A stretch of 64,000 nucleotides of DNA from NCBI RefSeq assembly GCF_003667505.1, contig NZ_RCVJ01000054.1:96801-160800 (forward strand), given 5' to 3'. Shown in pieces: positions 42,446 through 52,686 of the stretch (position 1 is the first letter of the stretch; every line of letters begins with the position of its first letter). This DNA comes from Micromonospora sp. BL4 (lineage in GTDB: Bacteria; Actinomycetota; Actinomycetes; Mycobacteriales; Micromonosporaceae). Both the position numbers and the translations under genes were made by a program. Below the pieces are notes generated by a model. It was not told where the DNA came from. It saw only the letters and a program-made list of their open reading frames with translations, and made no database searches.

Positions 42446-43660
42446 ATGACGAAGCAGGCTGTGCGGGCGGCGCGGATGTTCGACGGCGAGCAGCTGGTGG
42501 ACGGCGGAGTGCTGGTCCTGCTGGTCGACGGGCGCATCGCCGACGTGCACCGGGGTCGGGCCGAGGTGCCGGAGGGCTGGCCGGTGCGCGAGGAGCCGGA
42601 CGGCACCGTGTTACCCGGCTTGATCGATGCGCATGTGCACCTGTGCGCCGATGCTGGACCCGACGCTCTCGGCCGGCTCGCCGAGCGTCCCGAGCCGGAC
42701 CTCGACGCGGTCATCGAGGCGTCACTGCGCTCGCACGTGGCGGCCGGCGTCACGACGGTTCGGGACCTGGGCGACCGGCGCGGCGCCGTGCTCCGGTGGC
42801 GGGACCGGGAGGTGCGCGACGATCTGCCAACGGTGGTGGGGTCGGGCGCGCCGGTCACCAGCGTCGGCGGGCACTGCTGGTCGATGGGAGGCGAGGCGAG
42901 CGGCGTCGACGGGATCCGCGAGGCCGTGCGGCTGAGGGCGGAGACCGGCGCTGACCTCGTGAAAGTCATGGCAAGCGGTGGGGTGTTCACTCCCGGCACC
43001 GACACCACCCGGCCTCAGTTCACCGACCAGGAGCTGGCCGCCGCGCTGACCCGGGCGCACGACCTGGGCCTGCCGGTGACCGCACACGCGCACGCGCTCA
43101 GCGCGGTCGAGCAGGCGCTGCGCGTCGGTGTCGACGGCATCGAACACTGCACGTGTGTGACCGCGACCGGCGCCCACGTCCCCGACGAGCTCGCGGACCG
43201 CCTGGCCACGTCCGGGGTGGCGGTCTGCGCCACGCTCGGCACCGACCCGGCCGTGGTCACGCCACCGGAGGTGGTGGCGATGGCGGCGCGGCTCGGGCTC
43301 AGCGAGGCCACGCTACGCGACGGCCTCACCACCCTGCACCGGGCCGGGGTCCGCCTGGTGGCCGGCTCGGACGCGGGCCTCGGCCCGGCGAAACCGCACG
43401 GGATCCTGCCGGAGACACTCGTCGAGTACGTCGTGTGCGGCATCCCCGCCACCGCCGCCCTCGCCGCGGCCACCTCGGTCGCCGCCGAGGTGTGTGGCCT
43501 CGGGCGGAGCAAGGGCCGCGTCCGCCCCGGATTCGACGCCGACCTACTGGTCGTGAACGGCGACCCGACGAGCGACATCACGGTACTGCGCCGCCCGCTC
43601 GCCGTGTACCGCGCCGGTGAGCAGATGATTGATTCCGGGGGATCTGCCAGGAACACCTGA
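42446..43660 (+). CDS. Amidohydrolase-superfamily metal-dependent hydrolase
   Basis: 404 residues. The metal site HVH is in TVLPGLIDAHVHL; a carboxylated-lysine candidate is in GADLVKVMASGG; later ligands are His in VTAHAHA, His in GIEHCT and Asp in AGSDAGLGP. This order matches the imidazolonepropionase/prolidase-like subtype I amidohydrolases with two metals. The C-terminal beta domain closes with GFDADLLVVNGDP, typical of the family. AGGAT-type Shine-Dalgarno is weak (GGGGAGGATCG before the ATG). Likely substrate class is an N-acyl or dipeptide amide; not determinable. Its 3' end overlaps the antisense pseudogene. Confidence 0.9.
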   Translation: MTKQAVRAARMFDGEQLVDGGVLVLLVDGRIADVHRGRAEVPEGWPVREEPDGTVLPGLIDAHVHLCADAGPDALGRLAERPEPDLDAVIEASLRSHVAAGVTTVRDLGDRRGAVLRWRDREVRDDLPTVVGSGAPVTSVGGHCWSMGGEASGVDGIREAVRLRAETGADLVKVMASGGVFTPGTDTTRPQFTDQELAAALTRAHDLGLPVTAHAHALSAVEQALRVGVDGIEHCTCVTATGAHVPDELADRLATSGVAVCATLGTDPAVVTPPEVVAMAARLGLSEATLRDGLTTLHRAGVRLVAGSDAGLGPAKPHGILPETLVEYVVCGIPATAALAAATSVAAEVCGLGRSKGRVRPGFDADLLVVNGDPTSDITVLRRPLAVYRAGEQMIDSGGSARNT

Positions 43661-44230
43661 CCGGCACAGACTGAGGTCGCAGACGACGCATGAGCCGCCG
43701 GCATGAAGGTCCGCGAGAGGGTGGTCGAGTCCACCCCTTCGGCAGAGAGACAGCCGGTGACCGAGCGGGCTGCGCAGGTACAGGACGACGTGCCTGTGTC
43801 GGGCCCGGGTGACCAGTCCGGCGCGATGCAGCACACCGAGGTGCTGGCTGACCGTAGAAGGGCTCAGGCCCAATTGATGTGCGAGGTCGGTCGTGCCGGC
43901 TGGCTGTGCGAGGGCGGTGAGAATTCGGGCGCGGGTACGGCCGAGCAGGTCGGCCAGGGCCTGCGGCGCGACGGCGGCATCGGTGTGCCAGACCGTGGCC
44001 AGGCCCCGGGCCGGGTACCAGATGCGCGGCGGAAGACGCGGGTCGACGACGGTGACGGCGTGGTCGCAGAAGAGTGAGGGTGTGAAGGTCACCCCGTGTC
44101 CGTCGGCAGCCACGATGTGGCGCTCGTCGGGGAAGGCGTCGACGGCCAGCGTCGCCGCCGAGGGCTGCGACTTCAGACCCGGGTCGAGGTCCGCGAAGAC
44201 GGCCAGGGCTCCACCATCGGTGAGGCGCCG
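43544..44230 (-). pseudogene. 5'-deleted ArsR-family (winged-helix) regulator
   Basis: From about 44230 leftwards the frame matches the C-terminal two thirds of actinobacterial ArsR-like regulators: RRLTDGGALAVFADLDPG, DGHGVTFTPSLFCDHAV, then the HTH region TTDLAHQLGLSPSTVSQHLGVLHRAGLVTRAR. The roughly 150-residue N-terminal part is missing and replaced by the start of an unrelated transporter gene in another frame. The natural end should be near SPLGHRLSL; the frame instead runs 117 bases into the 3' end of the opposite amidohydrolase gene. Confidence 0.65.
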
Positions 44231-44415
44231 TGCGCGGTGTAGGCCACGTAGCCCGCCGTGGCGGCCAGCCAGACCACCGCCGCGAGCGCGAGCAGGGCGT
44301 CGCCGACCCAGGTCGGAGCGTTGCCTTTGCCCGCCGCGACGCCCCAGCTGCCCGCCAGGCCGGCCAGCCCGAACGGGATGCCGAAGACGGTCGGCGGGAC
44401 ACGGACGGAGGCCAT
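44231..44415 (-). pseudogene. 3'-deleted TDT/SLAC1-family transporter fragment
   Basis: An ATG at 44415, preceded by GGAGAGG, opens a frame with two transmembrane helices: VPPTVFGIPFGLAGLAGSWG and the region around DALLALAAVVWLAATAGYVA. This is the N-terminus of a TehA/SLAC1-type voltage-independent anion or dicarboxylate transporter. Homology ends at about residue 60 (near 44230), after which the frame reads the ArsR gene out of phase and stops at 44173. The rest of the transporter, roughly 270 residues, is gone. Confidence 0.6.
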
Positions 44416-44527
44416 CGGCACCTCTCCTGCTCGGGCCTCGGGTCAACGCTGCCGACGCTCACCGTCGCCAGCGACGAGCGACAGGGTGGCCTCTTGCGGG
44501 CTGTGTGGCGGCCGATTCGCGCCGTGC

Positions 44528-44914
44528 TCAGCGGCCGTCGACCGCAGAGACGATCTTGGCCGGGGCGTTCAGGGGTGCAAGATGATCCTCGCCCAGGCCG
44601 TACCGCTGAGCGAGGTACGCGGGGTCCTGCCAGGTCACCAGCGAGCCGGGCTGGCCGTCGTCCCGCACCATGAGTCGCATTGGCAGGTCGATGGCGATCT
44701 CGGGACGGGCCTGCATGAGCGGAGTACCCGCCTGCGGGTTCCCGAAGATGATTACCTGTGTGTCGGGCATACTCAGCCCGGCCTTGCGAGCGGCCGCCGC
44801 ATGGTCGACCACCGCCGCCACCGCAGCGCCCATGCGTTCCGCCTCAGCCCGCAGCGCAGAGATTGTCTCTCCGACATCGTAGGCGCTCCGCCTGGTCACC
44901 AATCCGTCGTTCAC
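44528..44914 (-). CDS. DUF302-domain protein
   Basis: 128 residues. The DUF302 fold is indicated by SAYDVGETISALRAEAERMG at the N-terminus, VVDHAAAARKAGLSMPDTQVIIFGNP, and DLPMRLMVRDDG. Such small proteins occur alone or fused in bacteria; their function is unsettled, with ties to redox or metal stress. GTG start at 44914. No signal peptide. It lies just upstream, on the same strand, of the transporter/regulator deletion scar, which may have cost it former neighbours. Confidence 0.85.
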   Translation of the reverse strand: MNDGLVTRRSAYDVGETISALRAEAERMGAAVAAVVDHAAAARKAGLSMPDTQVIIFGNPQAGTPLMQARPEIAIDLPMRLMVRDDGQPGSLVTWQDPAYLAQRYGLGEDHLAPLNAPAKIVSAVDGR

Positions 44915-45155
44915 GGCCGACCCCCGCTCACCGTGTCGCTGGGCGAATCCATCTCATCCTGCCCGCAACCGAGGCCGATTCGGAGAGGATTGCCGTAGAA
45001 CGGCAGCCGTTACGCCCCGACGGCAAACCGCCGGCCGTGACCAGATTTGACGCCGGTTGGGCGGGCGAGGGGGCCTTCAGACGGAAGACCTGCGCGGCCT
45101 CGACAGCAATTCGAGCACCGGACGCCGGTAATCGCCCTCCGGAGAGCGGACCGGG

Positions 45156-45338
45156 CTACTCCTCCGGGACGCGCGGCCCAACCTCGCCCCGCTTCAAGTG
45201 CTCCGCGTTGCGGTCGGCTTCACTGTCGGCGTGCGCCGCCCCGGAGCCCGGGTCGGTCGTTCGGCGTCCCTCGGCGTCCTGATACACCTCGCCGGTCTCG
45301 AGGGCTCTCTCCTGCTGACTCTGCTCAGGCGTGGTCAT
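45156..45338 (-). CDS. Small acidic hydrophilic protein
   Basis: 60 residues from the ATG at 45338: MTTPEQSQQERALETGEVYQ, then Asp/Glu/Arg-rich to RGEVGPRVPEE. It is highly charged, lacks hydrophobic segments, and is probably disordered, like many small actinobacterial stress-associated proteins. Codon bias supports coding. An in-frame ATG at 45380 would add a Cys/Trp-rich leader that looks unnatural. No function assigned. The 240 bases to its right end of transcription (44915-45155) show nothing recognisable. Confidence 0.5.
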   Translation of the reverse strand: MTTPEQSQQERALETGEVYQDAEGRRTTDPGSGAAHADSEADRNAEHLKRGEVGPRVPEE

Positions 45339-45497
45339 AGACACCCAACTACCCTTCGGCCCGCACCAACAAACGGTCACACCTGCTGGTCGACCGCCGC
45401 CTCCGTGAGAAGGACGTCGACCCGAGCCGTCGCCAGACGATGGCTACGGTCCCCGCCTACGCCGCCCAGGAGGCTGGGTATCCGGGGGTGCCCGGCA

Positions 45498-46328
45498 ATG
45501 GATGCGAATCACCCTCGCGTTGCTCCGGACGCGACTACGGTCAGACCAGTGGTCGATGACCTCAGCGCGGTGGAGGCACTCAAGGCGGACCCGACCCTGT
45601 CCGGGTTGCGTCGCTCCCTGGAGGCGTACTACGGCGACCCGGCCCGCGAGGCGGCCATGGACGCGTTCTACGCGCCCCTGATCCGCCCAGGAGACCTGGT
45701 CTTCGACGTCGGCGCGCACGTGGGCGACCGGCTCGGCAGCTTCCGGCGGCTGGGCGCCCGCGTGGTGGCCGTCGAGCCGCAACCGCTCTGCACCCGGGCC
45801 CTGCGCGCCCTCTACGCAAACGACGACCGGGTGACCGTGGTGGAGGCGGCGTGCGGTGCGTGCACCGGGCCGGTGCGACTGCACGTCAACTCGGCGAACC
45901 CGACGATCTCCACGGCGTCGGCGGGTTTCCTGCGGGCTGCCGAGGGGGCCGGCGGCTGGGAGGACGAGATCTGGGACGTCGAGATCGAGGTGGCCGGAAC
46001 CACACTCGACACCCTGGTCGCGGCGCACGGCGTGCCGGGCTTCGTGAAGATCGACGTGGAGGGATTTGAGGACGCCGTGCTGGCCGGGTTGAGCCGCCCC
46101 CTGCCGGCGCTGTCCTTCGAGTTCACCACCATCGAACGGGACCTGGCCGCGCACTGCCTGGACCGGCTCACCCGGCTGGGCTTCACCAGGTTCACCGTGG
46201 CGCTCGGTGACGAGATGGCGTTCGCCCTTGACGGCTGGCGGCCGGCGGGCGAGGTGGCGGCGTACCTGCGGGCGCTGCCCCACGAGGCCAACTCGGGCGA
46301 CGTCTACGCCCGCGCACGGCCCGCCTGA
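45498..46328 (+). CDS. FkbM-family SAM-dependent methyltransferase
   Basis: 276 residues. The SAM-binding motif is DLVFDVGAHVGDRLGSFRRL, with VVAVEPQPLCTRALR as motif II and FVKIDVEGFEDAVLAGL and LSFEFTTIE further on, all standard in the FkbM family of O-methyltransferases. The ATG at 45498 was chosen because the sequence upstream is Arg-rich and non-domain. No close Shine-Dalgarno. It stands alone between a small acidic protein gene and the beta-glucoside locus, so a sugar or secondary-metabolite substrate cannot be judged. Confidence 0.85.
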   Translation: MDANHPRVAPDATTVRPVVDDLSAVEALKADPTLSGLRRSLEAYYGDPAREAAMDAFYAPLIRPGDLVFDVGAHVGDRLGSFRRLGARVVAVEPQPLCTRALRALYANDDRVTVVEAACGACTGPVRLHVNSANPTISTASAGFLRAAEGAGGWEDEIWDVEIEVAGTTLDTLVAAHGVPGFVKIDVEGFEDAVLAGLSRPLPALSFEFTTIERDLAAHCLDRLTRLGFTRFTVALGDEMAFALDGWRPAGEVAAYLRALPHEANSGDVYARARPA

Positions 46329-46570
46329 GCCGCCTGGGGACGTCAGGCAGCGGCGAAGGCGGCGAGCCGGTCCCGGCCGGCCGGTTCGGTCATCGGATCA
46401 CGGTAGGCGCCGGCACGCCCTGCGCACGACCCGGCTTCCTCGCATCGACGCTGGCCACACCCTGGATCGGCCGCGCTGTCCATGGGCACTTTTTTCAGGT
46501 GTCGAACTTAGCCATGTTTCGTTACCCGGCCGTTATTGACGTGACCGCTGCCACTTCGGTTGACTGCGAC
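46329..46570. other. Intergenic region with a short C-terminal gene remnant
   Basis: On the minus strand a short frame ending near 46344 reads AYRDPMTEPAGRDRLAAFAA then stop, which looks like the last 25 residues of a lost enzyme gene. The rest of the stretch, including TTATTGACG near 46533, holds no gene. The promoter of the LacI gene is expected near its right end. Confidence 0.3.
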
Positions 46571-46594
46571 GGAACCGCTTCCGCAACCGGTTCC
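46571..46594 (+). promoter_or_regulatory. LacI/GalR-type operator before the regulator gene
   Basis: GGAACCG (46571-46577) and CGGTTCC (46588-46594) form an inverted repeat, and AACCGGTT (46585-46592) is itself a palindrome with the central CG typical of LacI-family sites. It lies about 40 bases above the regulator start, suggesting autoregulation and control of the beta-glucoside genes. Confidence 0.5.
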
Positions 46595-46632
46595 GAAACA
46601 ACGCCCTCACCCCTTCGACCCGGGAGCGTGAC

Positions 46633-47634
46633 GTGCCGATCACCATCGCCGACGTGGCCGCCCGCGCGGGGGTGAGCAAGACGACGGTCTCCCGGGTGCT
46701 CAACGGCAAGGGCGAGGTGGGCGTCCGCACCGCCGACCGGGTCCGCGCGGTCATCGACGCCCTCGGGTACGTGCCGAGCGCCCGCGCGGTCGGGCTGGCC
46801 CGCGGGAGTACCCGGGTGGTCGGCATGCTGGTGCCCGCCCTGACCTGGCCCTGGATGGGCGAGGTGCTCCAGGGCGCGGCCGACGTGGTCGAGGCGGAGG
46901 GGTACGGCATGCTGCTGTTCACCTGCACCCACGGCGACGAGTCGATGCGGCGGTTCGCCTCCCAGGTCTCCGCGAAGTCCTTCGACGGCCTGCTCGTGGT
47001 CGAGCCGGAGGGCACCCTCGACTACATCACCGAGCTGCACGAGCGCGGCCTGCCGGTCATCCTCATCGACGACCGCGGCCACCAGCCCGGCTTCCCGTCG
47101 GTGCGCACCACCAACGAGTCCGGCGCGCGAGCCGCGGCGGCGCACCTGCTGGCGCACGGGCGGAAGCGGCCGCTGGTCGTCACCGGCCTGAGCCGCTTCG
47201 GCTGCACCCGGGAGCGGCTGGCCGGCTTCGCGGACGGCTACGCCGACGCCGGCCTGCCCATCGACCCCGCCCTCGTCGTGGAGGGCGACTTCACCTTCGA
47301 GTGCGGGCGGGTCGCGGTGGAACGCCTGCTCGCCGACGGCGTGCCGTTCGACGCCGTCTTCGCGCACAACGACCTCTCCGCCGCCGGGGCGCTCCAGGCG
47401 CTGCGCGACGCCGGCCGGCGGGTCCCGGACGACGTGGCGGTGGTCGGCTTCGACGACCTGCCCCTGGCCGGGCACACCCACCCACCGCTGAGCTCGGTCC
47501 GCCAGCCGCTGTGGGAGATGGGGGCGGCCGCCGCCCGCACCCTCATCGCCCACCTCGCCGGCACGCCGCTACCGGACACTCCGACCGTCATTCCCACCAC
47601 CTTCACCGTCCGTGCCTCGACCGGCGCCACCTGA
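46633..47634 (+). CDS. LacI-family transcriptional regulator of the beta-glucoside locus
   Basis: 333 residues. The N-terminal LacI HTH is [27 protein letters not shown] with the hinge near [14 protein letters not shown]. The effector-binding core (about 60-333) has [58 protein letters not shown] and [28 protein letters not shown] start with GGGAG upstream. It precedes an Opp-type sugar importer and a GH1 enzyme on the same strand, so it is probably a repressor released by a beta-glucoside or its cleavage product. Confidence 0.93.
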   Translation: MPITIADVAARAGVSKTTVSRVLNGKGEVGVRTADRVRAVIDALGYVPSARAVGLARGSTRVVGMLVPALTWPWMGEVLQGAADVVEAEGYGMLLFTCTHGDESMRRFASQVSAKSFDGLLVVEPEGTLDYITELHERGLPVILIDDRGHQPGFPSVRTTNESGARAAAAHLLAHGRKRPLVVTGLSRFGCTRERLAGFADGYADAGLPIDPALVVEGDFTFECGRVAVERLLADGVPFDAVFAHNDLSAAGALQALRDAGRRVPDDVAVVGFDDLPLAGHTHPPLSSVRQPLWEMGAAAARTLIAHLAGTPLPDTPTVIPTTFTVRASTGAT

Positions 47635-47758
47635 CCTCTCCACCGCTCGTCCACCACCCATACCGGCGGGAGCAACCGCGCCCACCGGTGGCAACACCGC
47701 ACACCCTCCATCCACCACATCCCGCTCGAGGATTGCGGGAGCACCGAGGGAGACCTCC

Positions 47759-49435
47759 ATGAGAAGAAGGCAGTTCCTCGCCGTCGCGCTGGCCGGCGCG
47801 ATGGCCACCGGCGTCGCCGCGTGCGGCGACAGCCCGAACGCGAACAAGAAGAACGACCAGGCTGCCACGGTGCTGAACGTCGGCATGCCGAACGGCCCGC
47901 AGGCCGAGAACAACAACCCGTTCCTCACCACGTCCGCCGCGGCCTCGCTGGGCTACCGCTGGCAGATCTTCGAGCCGCTGATGATGTGGAACCCGGTGAA
48001 GCCGGCCGACCCGTTCAAGCCGTGGCTGGCGACCAAGGCCGAGTGGTCGTCGGACTACACCTCGGTCAAGGTCACGATCCGGGACAACGCCACCTGGTCG
48101 GACGGGCAGAAGGTCACCGCCGAGGACGTCGCCTTCACCTACAACCTGGTCAAGAAGTACCCGGCGCTCAACGACCAGGGCGTGCCCTACACGGACGCGA
48201 CCGCCAGCGGCAACGAGGTCACCATCAAGATGGCCAGCCCGCAGTTCGTGAACCAGCAGAAGGTGCTGTGGCGGGTGCCGATCGTGCCCAAGCACATCTG
48301 GGAGAAGATCAGCGACCCGACGACCGACACCGTCAAGCAGCCGGTCGGCAGTGGCCCGTACACCCTGAAGTCGTTCACCCCGGCCAGCATGACCCTGGCG
48401 GTGCGTGACAGCGGCTACTGGCAGGACCTGCCGAAGGTCAAGGAGCTGCGCTACACGTCCTACACGGACAACAGCGCGCAGACCACCGCGCTGGCCAACG
48501 GCGAGTCGGAGTGGAGCTTCGTCTTCATCCCCAACTACCAGGCCGTCTTCGTGGCCAAGGACCAGGACCACCACAAGGTGTGGGCGCCGGCGATCCTGGG
48601 CATCCACGGCCTCTACCTCAACACCACGAAGAAGCCGTTCGACGACCCCACGTTGCGCCGCGCCATGAACATGGTCATCGACCGTGCCGACATCTTCACC
48701 ACGGCCGAGGCCGGCTACTTCCACCCGCAGGTGAAGAGCGTGACCGGCCTGCCCAGCCCGGCCGGTGACTCGTTCGTCGCACCCGAGTTCAAGGGCCAGG
48801 AGCACAAGGTCGACGTCGAGGGCGCCAAGGCGCTGCTGACCGGCGCCGGCTACAAGCTCGAGGGCAACGTCCTCAAGGACAAGACCGGCAAGGCCGTCAC
48901 GCTGAAGCTGACGGACCCGGCCGGCTGGTCCGACTACCAGACCAGCCTGGAGATCGTGAAGGACAACCTGTCGAAGATCGGCATCGCCGCCACGGTCGAC
49001 AAGGCCAACCAGGACGCCTGGTTCCGCAACGTCGAGCAGGGCAATTTCGAGGCGACCTTCCGGTGGACCGAGGGCGGCGCCACGCCGTACGACATCTACC
49101 GGACCATCATGGACGGACGGCAGCTCAAGCCGATCGGCACCGCCTCCCCCGCCGGCAACTTCGGCCGCTTCAACAACAAGGAGGCGACCGACGCCCTGGT
49201 CGCCTACGCGAACGCGACCGACGAAGCCGCGCGCACCACCGCGATGAACACGCTGCAGAAGATCTTCGTCGACCAGATGCCGATGATCCCGGTCGGCGCG
49301 GACAACATCGGCGGCGCGTACAGCACGAAGAACTGGACCGGCTGGCCGGACGACTCGAACCCGTACGGCGCCATGCAGCCCACCCAGCCCAACGCGCTGG
49401 ACGTGGTGCTGCACCTGAAGCCCGCCAACGGCTGA
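47759..49435 (+). CDS. Family 5 (Opp-type) ABC solute-binding lipoprotein, probably for beta-glucosides
   Basis: 558 residues. Signal peptide [20 protein letters not shown] ends in lipobox VAAC. The SBP_bac_5 signature is present: [32 protein letters not shown] and [14 protein letters not shown]. This family usually binds peptides, but members serving cellobiose and other oligosaccharides are known, and the GH1 gene and LacI regulator nearby favour a beta-glucoside ligand. GAGGGAG precedes the ATG. An 18-pair hairpin directly after the stop probably raises its expression above that of the ABC genes. Confidence 0.9.
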   Translation: MRRRQFLAVALAGAMATGVAACGDSPNANKKNDQAATVLNVGMPNGPQAENNNPFLTTSAAASLGYRWQIFEPLMMWNPVKPADPFKPWLATKAEWSSDYTSVKVTIRDNATWSDGQKVTAEDVAFTYNLVKKYPALNDQGVPYTDATASGNEVTIKMASPQFVNQQKVLWRVPIVPKHIWEKISDPTTDTVKQPVGSGPYTLKSFTPASMTLAVRDSGYWQDLPKVKELRYTSYTDNSAQTTALANGESEWSFVFIPNYQAVFVAKDQDHHKVWAPAILGIHGLYLNTTKKPFDDPTLRRAMNMVIDRADIFTTAEAGYFHPQVKSVTGLPSPAGDSFVAPEFKGQEHKVDVEGAKALLTGAGYKLEGNVLKDKTGKAVTLKLTDPAGWSDYQTSLEIVKDNLSKIGIAATVDKANQDAWFRNVEQGNFEATFRWTEGGATPYDIYRTIMDGRQLKPIGTASPAGNFGRFNNKEATDALVAYANATDEAARTTAMNTLQKIFVDQMPMIPVGADNIGGAYSTKNWTGWPDDSNPYGAMQPTQPNALDVVLHLKPANG

Positions 49436-49446
49436 CCTCGCCAACC

Positions 49447-49485
49447 GCCTCCCCGGCCGGCCGGCTCCCGGCCGGCCGGGGAGGC
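49447..49485 (+). terminator. Perfect 18-bp intra-operon hairpin after the binding-protein gene
   Basis: GCCTCCCCGGCCGGCCGG (49447-49464) and CCGGCCGGCCGGGGAGGC (49468-49485) pair without mismatch around CTC. It begins 12 bases after the lipoprotein stop and ends 28 before the next ATG. It is likely a partial terminator and 3' stabiliser. Confidence 0.75.
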
Positions 49486-49513
49486 GCACCCCACGCTCAG
49501 ACAGGAACTCGGC

Positions 49514-50667
49514 ATGACGTTGAGCGAGAGCGCGGCGGCGCCGGCCGACGAGGTGGTGCTGGAGGCCGTCGGCCTGACCAAGCACTTCCCCGTCCGCAGG
49601 CGGCTGCGTAACCTCTTCTCCCGGACGCCGGCAGTCGTGCACGCCGTCGACGACGTATCGTTCGCGCTGCGTCGCGGCCGGGTGACCGCGCTGGTCGGGG
49701 AGTCCGGCTCCGGCAAGTCCACGGTGGCCCGGCTGCTGGCCCAGATCTACCCCCGCACCGCCGGCGACCTCCGCCTGCACGGCACGTCGACCCGGGTGCG
49801 CGGCGGTCGTCCGTTCCGGGCGTACGTGCGGCGGGTCCAGCTGATCCTGCAGGACCCGTTCGCGTCGTTGAACCCGGTGCACACCGTCCGCTACCACCTC
49901 ACCCGGTCGCTGCGGATCCACGGCAACGCCGGGCGCGGCGCCGAGGAGCTGGACGCGGCCCTCGGCAAGCTGCTCACCCGGGTCAGCCTCACCCCGCCCG
50001 AGCGCTACCTGGACGCCTTCCCGCACGAGCTCTCCGGCGGCCAGCGGCAGCGCGTCGCCATCGCCCGGGCGCTCGGCGCCGACCCGGAGGTGCTCCTCGC
50101 CGACGAGCCGGTCTCCATGCTCGACGTCTCGATCCGCCTCGGCGTGCTCAACCTGCTCCAGGACCTCAAGGAGCGGCTCAACATCGCCATCCTCTACATC
50201 ACGCACGACATCGCCTCGGCCCGCTACTTCGCCGACGAGACGATCGTGATGTACGCGGGCCGGATGGTCGAGGGCGGCGACAGCGAGACCGTCACCCAGA
50301 ACCCGGCCCACCCGTACACCCGGCTGCTCACCGATTCGGCGCCGGACCCCGACCGCATCACCGGCGACGGCGTCGACACGGCCGCCGGGGAGGACCGCGG
50401 TCAGGGCGAGCCGCCGAGCCTGATCACCCCACCCGCCGGCTGCCGGTTCCACCCCCGGTGTCCGCACGCCATGCGGCGCTGCACGGCCGACCTGCCGCCA
50501 CGGCTGACCATCGGCGACCGGCCCGGTCACTGGGCGGCCTGCTGGCTCTACGACCCGGCCACCGTCGCCGCGGACACTCCCGGCTCCGCCGCACCCGACG
50601 CCGATCCGGCCGTGCCACCGCCCCCGGCGGCGCTCGAGCGGGACGCCGCTACCCAGGGGGAGACACG

Positions 50668-50671
<4 letters not shown>
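49514..50671 (+). CDS. Opp-type ABC ATPase (OppF-like)
   Basis: 385 residues. Walker A is [13 protein letters not shown], the Q-loop is [12 protein letters not shown], the signature is [15 protein letters not shown], Walker B is [12 protein letters not shown] and the H-loop is [12 protein letters not shown]. The C-terminal oligopeptide-transporter extension carries the Cys pattern [26 protein letters not shown] is typical of OppF/DppF. Its stop overlaps the permease ATG. It forms a heterodimer with the ATPase encoded at 52683. Confidence 0.93.
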
Positions 50672-51645
<974 letters not shown>

Positions 51646-51648
51646 GCG

Positions 51649-52686
51649 ATGACAATCTCACCGTCAAGCATCGAACAGGTCATCCCTGGTCAGGGGGCGA
51701 TGACTCAGCCGTCGGCCGCGCCGGGCCGGGCCAAGCGGCGCCGGTTCCGGTTCGTCGCCAACGCCAAGGCCACCACGGGGCTGGTCATCCTCGGCATCTA
51801 CTGCCTCTTCGCGGTGATCGGGCCGTGGGTGGCGCCGTACGACCCGGACGCGCGCAGCGGCGACGTGCTCCAGGCGCCGTCGCTGCGGCACTGGTTCGGC
51901 ACCACCCACCTCGGTCAGGACATCTTCAGCCAGATCCTGGTCGGCGCGCGCAGCGTCATGGTGGTGGGACTGGTGGCCGGCGTGCTGGCGACGATCCTGT
52001 CCATCCTCATCGGGGTGACCGCCGGCTACATCGGCGGCGCGGCCGACGAGGGCCTGTCGGCCCTGTCCAACGTGTTCCTGGTCATCCCCGCGCTGCCGCT
52101 GATCATCATCGTGACGTCGATCGTCGAGCAGGCCAGCGACACGCTGGTCGCGCTCATCATCGGCTGCACCTCGTGGGCGTGGGGCGCCCGGGTGCTGCGC
52201 GCCCAGACATTGTCCCTGCGGCGCCGCGACTACGTCGAGGCGGCCCGGGCCACCGGCGAGCGGCCGTGGCGCATCATCCTGTTCGAGATCCTGCCGAACC
52301 TCACCGCGATCATCGCGTCCGGCTTCGTCGGCACCGTCATCTTCGCCGTCATGTCGGAGATCACCCTGGCCTTCATCGGCATCTCGTCGATCTCGTCCTG
52401 GAACTGGGGCACCATCCTGTTCTGGGCCCAGGGCCAGCAGGCCCTCGCGCAGGGCGCCTGGTGGTGGTTCGTTCCCGCCGGGCTGGCCATCGCGCTGCTC
52501 GGCACCGCCCTCGCCCTGATCAACTTCGGCATCGACGAGTTCGTCAGCCCCCGGCTGCGCAGCGCCGGCAGGACCCGGATCCGCACCGCCGACGGCCGCA
52601 GCGTGCGGATGCGGGTCGGCTTCACCCCCGTGCTGGCCCCTACCCCGCGTACGGTGCCGGTCCCCCGAGAGGAGGTCGCACCATGA
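51649..52686 (+). CDS. Opp-type ABC permease (OppC-like)
   Basis: 345 residues. The family N-terminus is TTGLVILGIYCLFAVIGPWVAPYDP, followed by HWFGTTHLGQDIFSQILVGARSVMVVG (OppC hallmark) and an EAA loop in RRRDYVEAARATGERPWRIILFEILPN. Five to six helices follow. A 35-residue Arg-rich tail ends the protein. It overlaps the next ATPase ATG by four bases. Confidence 0.93.
   Translation: MTISPSSIEQVIPGQGAMTQPSAAPGRAKRRRFRFVANAKATTGLVILGIYCLFAVIGPWVAPYDPDARSGDVLQAPSLRHWFGTTHLGQDIFSQILVGARSVMVVGLVAGVLATILSILIGVTAGYIGGAADEGLSALSNVFLVIPALPLIIIVTSIVEQASDTLVALIIGCTSWAWGARVLRAQTLSLRRRDYVEAARATGERPWRIILFEILPNLTAIIASGFVGTVIFAVMSEITLAFIGISSISSWNWGTILFWAQGQQALAQGAWWWFVPAGLAIALLGTALALINFGIDEFVSPRLRSAGRTRIRTADGRSVRMRVGFTPVLAPTPRTVPVPREEVAP

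Noticed and set aside
47603..50530. A 975-codon open frame on the minus strand across the binding-protein and ATPase genes
   Set aside because: The opposite strand carries two unmistakable ABC proteins; this frame is low-complexity antisense.
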